Shown here piece after piece: positions 7,101 through 12,756 of a stretch of DNA of 12,756 nt. This DNA is from Isotricha intestinalis (taxonomy: Eukaryota; Ciliophora; Litostomatea; Vestibuliferida; Isotrichidae). The position numbers and the translations under genes are program-made. The notes beneath the pieces are model-generated. The model did not search any database and was not told where the DNA came from. It worked only from the letters and a program-made list of their open reading frames with translations. How positions within the stretch are numbered: the stretch's first letter is position 1; the number at the start of each line of letters is the position of its first letter. The stretch spans positions 1 to 12,756 of the forward strand of contig JAJJLU010004468.1 of assembly GCA_023807065.1 (NCBI GenBank). The letters are read 5' to 3'.

Positions 7101-10100
7101 ATTTGATCTAATGTTGGAATATTGCATTTGAATTTTTTAATTAATTTATAATCATCTTCTTCTAAATATTTCCAAAATAAATATAAAAATATTAGAAAAC
7201 TACACATATAAAAATTCATATTAAATACTTCTATTACTACTTCCCATCTAAATTTATAATAATCACTTAATTCATTTGCAAATTTCTTTAATATATTTTT
7301 TTTATTTTTATTATATTTACCAATTGAAAATGCAGATAAAAAAAAGCATATAAAAGAAAAAATAAAAATTATTAAACAAATTGCTGAAACAATAGTTTTT
7401 TTATAATTTTTAACAAAATGTATGAAACCTATTCCTAAAAAAATAAAAAAAAACATGGAAATAAATAAAAATATATTTTTTCCTTTTGGAAATTTTTTAA
7501 TATTATAAATCTTTCCAATTTGTTTGAATCCATTTTTTGATTTATCGTGACCAATATAAGTTTCATAATATAAATAAACTTCACTGGTTTCATCATATAA
7601 ATAATTATTTTTATTTAGTTCATTATATGAAATTAAATTAGTAAAAGAATCACTGTCAATTTGTTCAATATTTATTCCATTATTGGTTTTATAAGCATCA
7701 CAAACATAATCTTTTTGTTTTAAATTACATTTTTCTAAGAAAAATAAACATAATTCATTGTTTTTCTTTTTATTAAGACAAGGACCTTTAATATCACTTA
7801 CTTTAAAATCTACTAAAATGAATCCATCTACACTTTCATTAGTATAATGTAAATATTTATTCCCAATTTGAACGTAATCCTTTTCTTTATATTTAGCATC
7901 AGGAGGATCAGTAGAATCAGTTAATTTAACTTCATTAATTGGACAATCTTCCCTTTCTAAAAAATATAATTTATTTCCTTCACTATCTAAACCACATAAT
8001 TTCTTTTTTTCTTTTTCTTTATTTTGAATTATTTTATTATAATAATAATTTCCTGGTTTTCTTGTAAAAATAAAATATCCTCCTTTCCAATTATATATAT
8101 CTATACTTTTTTCATTTTTGAAATTTTTAAATGTTCCTATTTTATTGTCATTATTTTCTGTTTTTGAAAATTCTATTTTTGTTATTGGAGTTTTTTTCCA
8201 ATTTTCAGTTATATAATCAACATACCCTTCTGAAAATAAATTATGAGATAATAATAATGAAGGAAATAATATAATAAAAACAAATATCAATAAGACTAAT
8301 ATTTTTTTTACTGGTTCATATTCACTTATAAAATATTCTATTTTATATAAATTTGTATATGTGAAGCATGATTTATTTTTTTTAACTTCTATTATTGACA
8401 TAATTATTCCTAAAAATAGCAATATGATTGAATAAAAGAAAATTACAATATCTAATATTAAAAAAGTTGGAAAACTATTATAATTGTGTCTAATATCTAA
8501 TTCTGAATTTTTGAATATTTTAGTTCTAACTTGATTAACATATATAATAGAAAGAATAATTAAAATAAAAGTAATAAAAGAAGACAGAGCCAAACCAAAA
8601 CTAAAATAAAAAGATAAATAATCCTTTTCAATATGATAATAATAATATACCATAAAAACAATAAAAATAAAAATAAGAATATAGTATAATAAAGCATAAA
8701 TATGAGTTCCAAAAATAAGACTATGAACATTAAAAATATGATTTCCTAAATTTTTATTTTCTTTAATTCCAGCATAAGTTCTCTTAAATAAATAGGTGTT
8801 GTCGGTATTATCATCAATTTTTTTATAACCATATGAATCACCGTCATAGCCATTATAATTATTATCATATTTACATTTACTTTTACCATATTTTTCATAA
8901 CAAATACTATTATAAGTATTAGTATCTCCAATTGGGTGTTCTAAAGCTGAAATTTGTAAATGAACTAATATTTCTCCATCAGTATAATTATTTGTATAAT
9001 GCATATAAGTATCTGAATTAATTTTTTTTGATGTAAATCTTATTAACCTCGAAACATTTAATGTTGGAGGATTTTTATTATTGTTAAATTCTATATAATT
9101 TATTGGACAATGTTCATTCTCAGGAAAATATAAAGAATTTCCTTTACTATCTTTTCCACATTTTTTATAACCTTTTTCTTGGGATTTTTTAATATATGGA
9201 TAAGTATATTTTTTATCCATTCTTGTTATATAAAAATATTTTTTTTTCCAAGTTGATAATTTTTCTTCCTCACCATTCTTTCCAACTATTTTTCCTAGAT
9301 TATATGGTATTAAATTATTAAAATACGATGTTTTTTCTTTTTCTTTTATAGTACTTTTATCTGATATTTCAATTTGTGTAATTGGACTCATTTTATAATT
9401 TAATTTTAAATCTTTAAAAAGACTTTCATTTAATGGATTTTCATTAATATTTATTATAATCAAAATAAATGGAATTAATACTATTGCAAATACAAGTAAA
9501 GTTGCAAAAAAATAAAAATAATATAATAAAACTTGATCTTCCAATTTATCTAAAATATAACGTTTATTTACTATAATTCTTGGTGTATTTATTTGATTTT
9601 CATTTGTATTTGTATTTATTTCATTTACATCATTGTTTAATCTTTCTCTTTGATTTGCTTCTGAATTGTTTTTAGAAGGAATTCTTTCGATTGCATCATC
9701 TGAAATATGATTTATATTATTATTTTCATTATTATTATTTTGATTAATATTATTATTATTTTCATTAATGCCAATATTCAATTGCTCTTCTGATATTTCT
9801 ATTTGAATTTTTTTATCTTTATCTTCTAAGTAATCTTTAATTTTTTTAGAAACATAAATTCCAAATAAAAGCATAAATAAAAGGCAAAAAACTAAATTTG
9901 TTACTTCAAGTCCAAATGCAGATTTATTCATCATTAAATCTGTCATTCCTACTTTTTTTAATATTCCATCAATATTATTTTTCCAATGAATTCCAAAAGA
10001 ATATAAAGTAATTAGTCCAGTCATAGGGAATAGAAAATAAGTCACTGGAAAAGCTTCAAAAATTTCAGTGATTAAATAAGTTTGCAAATAAATTTTTTTT

Positions 10101-10765
10101 ATATGAATTACATAAGGAAATAAAAATAATATAAAAAATAAGGCAAATATATTTTTTGCTTTTTCGCTTTTTGATATATTTAAAATATTTTCAAAATCAT
10201 TTGGAATTTCATTACTATCGTTGGTAATTCCAAAGTACGTTTCATAATCAATCATACATTCACTTGATATGTCATCATTTGGAAGCAAATCTAAGACAAA
10301 ATTATTATTTGGATCTGAATTTGAATATTTTAAAGAATTACCATCATTTAATTTGATACAATTTTTTTCTTTATCACAATCTTTAATTATTTCTAGTTTA
10401 TTAATTGGACAAGGTTCATATCTTGGAAAAGAAATAACATTGTTCATATTATCTCTTCCACATACTTGTTTATCAATTATTAAATTTTTACTTCTTTTCA
10501 TTAAATATGGATAATTGAATTTTTTATTCATTCTTTGTAAATAGAGTTTTTTTCCACAAAAAGTAATTTCTTCTAAATGATTTCCATTATCTGCTTCTAG
10601 TATATCTAAAATCGGTTTTTTTTTCCAATTTTTTATTGTTGATACAAAAGGTTCTGTATCATATTGCTTTAAACCTAATATAGATAATTGGAAAATAAAA
10701 AGTAAAAAACCAATGAATATCCATATTGCAATGATGTTAACCTTTTTATGAATTTCAAATTCCAT
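4136..10765 (-). CDS. Giant 2209-residue membrane protein: five four-helix modules plus coiled-coil tail
   Basis: I recognise no named family. The protein repeats one module five times: a membrane helix, an ectodomain of about 170-265 residues, then three helices. About 20 helices result, at roughly 10-32, 205-223, 240-258, 287-305; 412-439, 688-708, 719-743, 765-792; 820-840, 1097-1117, 1124-1146, 1180-1198; 1230-1252, 1517-1537, 1549-1570, 1602-1624; 1647-1668, 1912-1932, 1938-1963, 1993-2017. Each ectodomain has, in order, NWKKxPI (W47, Y457, W856, W1270, W1685), CGxDSxGN, CPIN at 119, 553, 941, 1358 and 1765, YxHYTN..DGxILVDFKIS, a second Cys pair (modules 2-5) and a (R/E)TYxG motif before the next helix. 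An even helix number puts both ends in the cytosol. An Asn-rich linker lies at 333-394. The coiled coil spans 2062-2205. The ATG is the first in frame; the stop is TAA; there are no introns. A role as receptor, sensor or scaffold is only a guess. Confidence 0.85.
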   Translation of the reverse strand: MEFEIHKKVNIIAIWIFIGFLLFIFQLSILGLKQYDTEPFVSTIKNWKKKPILDILEADNGNHLEEITFCGKKLYLQRMNKKFNYPYLMKRSKNLIIDKQVCGRDNMNNVISFPRYEPCPINKLEIIKDCDKEKNCIKLNDGNSLKYSNSDPNNNFVLDLLPNDDISSECMIDYETYFGITNDSNEIPNDFENILNISKSEKAKNIFALFFILFLFPYVIHIKKIYLQTYLITEIFEAFPVTYFLFPMTGLITLYSFGIHWKNNIDGILKKVGMTDLMMNKSAFGLEVTNLVFCLLFMLLFGIYVSKKIKDYLEDKDKKIQIEISEEQLNIGINENNNNINQNNNNENNNINHISDDAIERIPSKNNSEANQRERLNNDVNEINTNTNENQINTPRIIVNKRYILDKLEDQVLLYYFYFFATLLVFAIVLIPFILIIININENPLNESLFKDLKLNYKMSPITQIEISDKSTIKEKEKTSYFNNLIPYNLGKIVGKNGEEEKLSTWKKKYFYITRMDKKYTYPYIKKSQEKGYKKCGKDSKGNSLYFPENEHCPINYIEFNNNKNPPTLNVSRLIRFTSKKINSDTYMHYTNNYTDGEILVHLQISALEHPIGDTNTYNSICYEKYGKSKCKYDNNYNGYDGDSYGYKKIDDNTDNTYLFKRTYAGIKENKNLGNHIFNVHSLIFGTHIYALLYYILIFIFIVFMVYYYYHIEKDYLSFYFSFGLALSSFITFILIILSIIYVNQVRTKIFKNSELDIRHNYNSFPTFLILDIVIFFYSIILLFLGIIMSIIEVKKNKSCFTYTNLYKIEYFISEYEPVKKILVLLIFVFIILFPSLLLSHNLFSEGYVDYITENWKKTPITKIEFSKTENNDNKIGTFKNFKNEKSIDIYNWKGGYFIFTRKPGNYYYNKIIQNKEKEKKKLCGLDSEGNKLYFLEREDCPINEVKLTDSTDPPDAKYKEKDYVQIGNKYLHYTNESVDGFILVDFKVSDIKGPCLNKKKNNELCLFFLEKCNLKQKDYVCDAYKTNNGINIEQIDSDSFTNLISYNELNKNNYLYDETSEVYLYYETYIGHDKSKNGFKQIGKIYNIKKFPKGKNIFLFISMFFFIFLGIGFIHFVKNYKKTIVSAICLIIFIFSFICFFLSAFSIGKYNKNKKNILKKFANELSDYYKFRWEVVIEVFNMNFYMCSFLIFLYLFWKYLEEDDYKLIKKFKCNIPTLDQIIKLRRKPEIYYFIGTFLLFSLIPLILCIELLKKKDFSDGYIKDIRENWNKPPIYNIKSTDKNSIPLGSFNGIKDKTYSLNNTEVYFTKFRENYFEYERKDNKFNYPYIFKNQKENTKKCGVDSKGNGLYFPDNEDCPINYISINQSPTQTNIPNCKNIPLDKNNDYYLHYSNEYINGQILVDFKISTRESPCTDANYDNDICQHFKIDCLNVDKKNCPGNDENMDDYLKIDETDLQNLFSKNDIQINEGVYENKKVYLFARTYKGLNRSFIENISKTKNLLNSIINIKNYSNGKNGYLIFIHFIFIILLGFNFYFFDEQEKKYEKFLYGFSLFIVVCIIINISLCSHIIRMHNLFKNYIFKFIDTNLYEEYKKFSDFERLNLIIILFDIILMLLVIFWFYYYYTHRLTFVPKRYGIIRFFKNKKNLVIIFNFLFTIIIIILILVLLSEGEYNDPYFKGLEKNWKKKPIYKIGEGDEFIFNTFKGTKNKGYGDSKKEEKLYYWRNNLKITLDENNKKYTDFLKKGSKLCGYDSQGNEMKSDNDCPINDIQIKPSEDSSLTDYTKVNFGDYYIYYTNKKTDGKILTDFKISHEIPSFKLNTDNSICTLIDGKCNLDAKNLVYNNNENDEIYEQIDEMKLSDFISKNTNLKLNPQSYDGDTIIKLYKETYVGKNPNGSISHILKIRNFSRDKNIVLFIFTFIYLIILSFNFEFISYDYGLYGFIIYSFVHVLLFINLILVIVSVSYYNTISKNIRKYNNLMKEEYNSTKWHCKINICLIIFYISDIAIGVLNYYFLLKKEIISFNKNIEKKFEVYEPRTYQPREIEIYNRQQGNSVSNTESQNEEKLKEELKELRNEEKDLLTKIDEIKKFTNSEDFEILKHEIKKLEDELEILEQDIERLTKENERFKTKINNGENEKEKVKKEYKELIDKKKKEVEEETKKVKEQNEKNEKIEKEYQLKIQQLYDDKNKISQEIIDLREERKKVRKKN
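4151..4582 (-). other. Coiled-coil tail of the giant protein (residues 2062-2205)
   Basis: About 144 residues of Lys/Glu-rich heptads (for example KKLEDELEILEQDIERL at 2104-2120) follow the last helix after a 40-residue linker. With an even helix count the tail is cytosolic. It could drive oligomerisation or link the protein to the cytoskeleton (inference). Confidence 0.8.
4715..5827 (-). repeat. Module 5 of the giant protein (residues 1647-2017)
   Basis: Helices lie at 1647-1668, 1912-1932, 1938-1963 and 1993-2017. The ectodomain has KNWKKKPIYKI (1683-1693), CGYDSQGNEM (1750-1759), CPIN (1765), YIYYTNKKTDGKILTDFKIS (1792-1811), the Cys pair 1826/1833 and ETYVG (1887-1891). The distance between the CG and CPIN cysteines is two residues shorter than in the other four copies. 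Confidence 0.75.
5894..7078 (-). repeat. Module 4 of the giant protein (residues 1230-1624)
   Basis: Helices lie at 1230-1252, 1517-1537, 1549-1570 and 1602-1624. The ectodomain has ENWNKPPIYNI (1268-1278), CGVDSKGNGLYFPDNEDCPI (1341-1360), YLHYSNEYINGQILVDFKIS (1389-1408), the Cys pair 1424/1431 with an extra C1439, and RTYKG (1483-1487). It is among the best-kept copies. Confidence 0.75.
7172..8308 (-). repeat. Module 3 of the giant protein (residues 820-1198)
   Basis: Helices lie at 820-840, 1097-1117, 1124-1146 and 1180-1198. The ectodomain has ENWKKTPITKIEF (854-866), CGLDSEGNKLYF (924-935), CPIN (941), YLHYTNESVDGFILVDFKVS (971-990), the Cys pair 1006/1013 and ETYIG (1068-1072). It is a typical copy. 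Confidence 0.75.
8390..9532 (-). repeat. Module 2 of the giant protein (residues 412-792)
   Basis: Helices lie at 412-439, 688-708, 719-743 and 765-792. The ectodomain has CGKDSKGNSLYFPENEHCPI (536-555), YMHYTNNYTDGEILV (587-601), the Cys pair 622/631 and TYAG (663-666). The usual Trp of the NWKK motif is Tyr (457, LNYKMSPI). Confidence 0.75.
9584..9769 (-). repeat. Asn-rich low-complexity linker (residues 333-394)
   Basis: Inside the cytosolic loop between modules 1 and 2 runs of Asn, with Ile, Glu and Thr, form a disordered linker encoded by (AAT)-like repeats. It is the only such stretch in the protein. Asn runs are common in proteins of AT-rich genomes and likely expand by slippage. Confidence 0.8.
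9851..10738 (-). repeat. Module 1 of the giant protein (residues 10-305), divergent copy
   Basis: It has the four helices and NWKKKPILDI (46-55), CGRDN (102) and CPIN (119) with C-x16-C spacing. The 'SxGN' part is NMNN, the HYTN motif is reduced to LKYSNSD (145-151), and the later paired cysteines are replaced by C130, C136 and C170. It is the shortest ectodomain (about 170 residues), so this copy is the most diverged or the most specialised. Confidence 0.7.
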
Positions 10766-10798
10766 TTGAATTTTATTTAATTAATAAAAAAAGGACTA

Positions 10799-10808
10799 TT
10801 TTATATAA
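10799..10808 (-). promoter_or_regulatory. Candidate TATA box of the giant gene
   Basis: The minus strand reads TTATATAAAA about 34-43 nt upstream of the ATG, a spacing like that of the cyclin gene's candidate. Only weak evidence is possible in such A/T-rich sequence. Confidence 0.2.
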
Positions 10809-11042
10809 TATTAATTAAGTTGATTTTTTTTCACTTTTTCAAAAGAGATTTTTTAATTCATATTCTTATTATTTTTTTAAATAATAAAAAAATAATTTAT
10901 AGTTAAAAAATATCATTGAATAAAAAAAAATTATTTTTTTTTAAATATCAAAAGTGAAAATTTACATTCAAAAGATTTGCCTATTTTATTTTTCCTAATC
11001 ATATATTAATCTATAGAAAAGTTAAATTAAAACATTTTAAAA

Positions 11043-11390
11043 TTTTTTACAAAAAAATTATTCTTAGTCGAGTTCACAGATAAGGAGAAATAATACCATT
11101 AAATTAAAAAAAAATAACTAAAGTTCATTTTATTATATTGCACTTCAACACAAAAAATTTTTAAATATCTTCAAAAAAAATTATTTGTTTATTAATAGAT
11201 TGAAAATTGGAGAATTAAACAACAATATCAATGAAGATTTAATTTTAAAGTAATGTTAATGTTAAAAATTTTAAACTTCATACTTAGTAAAATAAAAAAA
11301 AGAAAAATTGAAGAAAAAAAAAAAAATAAAAAAATATAATGAGGAAAAAAAGAAAGTAAAAGATTTTTTATGATATTAAAATATAAATGA
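11043..11390 (+). pseudogene. Possible plus-strand gene relic with Lys/Glu-rich end
   Basis: Protein-like open segments on the plus strand are TKKLFLVEFTDKEK (ending at TAA 11088), a 43-codon frame 11122-11250 (including FINRLKIGELNNNINEDLIL) and Lys/Glu-rich pieces around 11300-11375 (NEEKKKVKDFL). They lie in different frames. The 43-codon frame is longer than most in this DNA and contains Gly, Cys-free helical-looking sequence, but no family is recognisable. The segments were chosen by eye, so chance is possible. Confidence 0.3.
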
Positions 11391-11539
11391 TTTGAATAAA
11401 ATTAATCAAATTAAAAAAAAATCTTATTTCAAAAACAAATGAAAACAAACAATTTAATATTTTTTAAAAAATATCTAAATTATATATTTATCTTTATCTT
11501 TTTGATTAAAAAAAAACAAACATTAATTTTTTTAAATAA

Positions 11540-11860
11540 AAAAATCAATTATTGAAAAAAAAATTTAATGAAAAATTTATTCTTTTAAGAAAGAAAAAAA
11601 GAATGTCAAAAAAAAAAGAACCAATTTTAATGGGATTAATTTTAGATTTTTATCTCAAAAATATAAAGAAAAAGAAATAGAGTTAAATAGTATTGAAAAA
11701 TAATGTGATATAAAAAAATTGTAATAAAATAAAAAATGAAATTTAATTTAAATCAACAAAATACTAAATGAACTTTCATTAAATTTATAAATGGAATTCA
11801 AAACTTAATCTAAATAAAGATGATTATAAACAATTTCATTAATTTATGACAATTACTTGA
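11540..11860 (+). pseudogene. Possible plus-strand gene relic
   Basis: Two overlapping long plus-strand frames occur. One is 11540-11677 (46 codons, including KKKEPILMGLILDFYLKN). The other runs about 11587-11700 and includes FRFLSQKYKEKEIELNSIEK before TAA 11701-11703. They are followed by MKFNLNQQNTK (ATG 11736) and, after in-frame stops, TFIKFINGIQNLI. A frameshift near 11610-11640 would join the first two. It may belong with the relic at 11043-11390. Family unknown. Confidence 0.3.
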
Positions 11861-11885
11861 ATTTTAATTTAATGTGTAATTATTA

Positions 11886-12574
11886 TTTAGAAACGTAGCT
11901 CTTTTATTCACCCTTATTAAAATGTTTCTTTGTAATCTAAATTCTTTGATTTTTACATCTGAGAAAAAACAGACTAATATATTTATTTCTTGTTTTCCAA
12001 ATGATTATTTTTCAAATTATTGGTGAAAACAATTTCAATAAACTTTGTCTATATGTTATAAATCTTTTTGATTTTAATTGAAGAATTTTCTGTTTTTGTA
12101 TGTTGATAATATTTTAAAGAGAATCAAAATAATATATTTAAAGATTGAATTGTAGAAGAATTATTAAATAAAATAGGAAAAGATTCTAATATTAAAATTT
12201 GAATTTTTAATATAAGAAAAAAGCGCATTATTTTAAATTCTTTTAAAAATTATTTAATTTATATATTATTCAAAATTATAATTTTAATATAAATCATTTT
12301 TAGAACAAATTTTAAATCTTGGAAAACTTGAAAGGTAATATTTATTAAATTTATTAGTCATTTTTCCCTTTTATTTCCAATTTCTTCCATAAGAATTAAC
12401 ATTCCTCAGTTTGGTTAATTTATTATAGATTCTTATACTCTTTTTACATCTCATACATATATTCCATCTTTGATCTTCTATTCCGTAAGTTTATACAAAC
12501 CTTTTTATTCTTTCTTTTTTCCAAATTGTATTTTTTAAAGAGAAAAAATTAACTTTTTTGAGGATTGCAAAAAA
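11886..12574 (-). pseudogene. Decayed minus-strand gene with a CxxC motif
   Basis: From 12574 to 12287 one minus-strand frame stays open for 96 codons except two TAA stops (12493-12491 and 12373-12371). It holds IWKKERIKRF, then GIEDQRWNICMRCKKSIRIY and RNVNSYGRNW, with three Trp and a CxxC (codons at 12457 and 12448), unusually complex for this DNA. Downstream, in a second frame, ATG 12228 opens 34 codons (LESFPILFNNSSTIQSLNIL) to TGA 12126-12124. In a third frame 12113-12015 and 12011-11940 follow, separated by TGA (including RFITYRQSLLKLFSPII and WKTRNKYISLFFLRCKNQR). Order and strand agree, so one gene broken by stops and frameshifts is likely. A transposase or other DNA-binding protein would fit the basic, Trp/Cys-containing sequence, but no family signature is seen. 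Confidence 0.5.
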
Positions 12575-12588
12575 TTAGGAAAAAATTT

Positions 12589-12635
12589 CAGAATTGCAGA
12601 AAAAATTGCAGAATTGCAGAATTTTTTTCAGAATT
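12589..12635. repeat. Short tandem repeat of CAGAATT / ATTGCA units
   Basis: CAGAATT occurs at 12589, 12609, 12617 and 12629, and ATTGCA at 12593, 12605 and 12613, plus an isolated copy at 12564. The 12609-12623 part is a clean 8-bp tandem repeat. The array stands out because G and C recur regularly in an otherwise A/T region. Confidence 0.6.
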
Positions 12636-12756
12636 CCATAAAAAGATTAAAATATGTGGAAAATTTAATTTTTTTTAAAAAAATTTTACTAGTTTATCAT
12701 CATGAGCATTTTTAAAAAAATATAATTTTTAAATATATAAAAAATTAAATTAATTT

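Noticed and set aside
10269..10514. 81-codon plus-strand frame opposite module 1
   Set aside because: It is antisense to conserved ectodomain codons and its peptide shows no recognisable feature.
11066..11100. GC-bearing patch with TAGTCGAGTTCACAG, considered as a tRNA T-arm
   Set aside because: No matching stem, anticodon arm or acceptor stem can be folded around it; it reads better as part of a decayed frame.
11893..12289. Plus-strand coding relic with segments such as VEELLNKIGKDSNIK
   Set aside because: Stop density over the whole stretch is close to chance, and the minus-strand frames over the same bases are longer and more protein-like.
11886..12574. Mitochondrial origin (TGA read as Trp) for the right-edge relic
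   Set aside because: TGG Trp codons are also present, TAA and TAG stops occur in the same frames, and no mitochondrial gene is recognisable.

Overview
The window looks like nuclear DNA of a very AT-rich eukaryote. Coding regions are poor in G and C. The sequence between them is almost pure A/T with long homopolymer runs, start codons sit in A-rich contexts, and Asn/Lys/Ile dominate the proteins. The code is standard: a 2209-codon frame has no internal stop although TAA would be frequent by chance, and Gln is written CAA. The RPAP2-type protein, the Pho80/P-type cyclin, the missing bacterial signals and the wide A/T intergenic spaces fit an anaerobic gut fungus (Neocallimastigomycota) as first guess. 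A dictyostelid-like amoeba or another AT-rich protist cannot be excluded from sequence alone.

Layout. 1-1726 holds no intact gene. It has a minus-strand gene relic broken into four frames (about 12-410), a weaker plus-strand relic (886-1506), a nested hairpin (1530-1579) and a 17-bp direct repeat. 1727-2323 (-) is an intact P-type/Pho80-like cyclin. 2324-2847 is a shared divergent promoter with helically phased T-tracts and a probable 5'-UTR intron. 2848-3612 (+) encodes an Rtr1/RPAP2-family RNA polymerase II CTD phosphatase homologue. 3682-4113 (+) is a coiled-coil frame cut by a single in-frame TAA. It faces, 22 bp away tail to tail, the main gene of the window. 4136-10765 (-) is an intronless 2209-residue membrane protein made of five tandem copies of a four-helix module, each with a Cys-containing ectodomain, ending in a cytosolic coiled coil. 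10766-12756 holds only probable relics on both strands and a short repeat.

How the genes relate. The divergent pair joins a CDK-type cyclin with a CTD phosphatase homologue, so shared expression is plausible but unproven. The giant five-module protein is the novel item: I recognise no named family. The interrupted coiled-coil frame opposite its 3' end resembles its tail and may be a decayed paralogous end. The relics at both edges suggest an old, gene-poor flank with decayed genes, possibly mobile-element debris.
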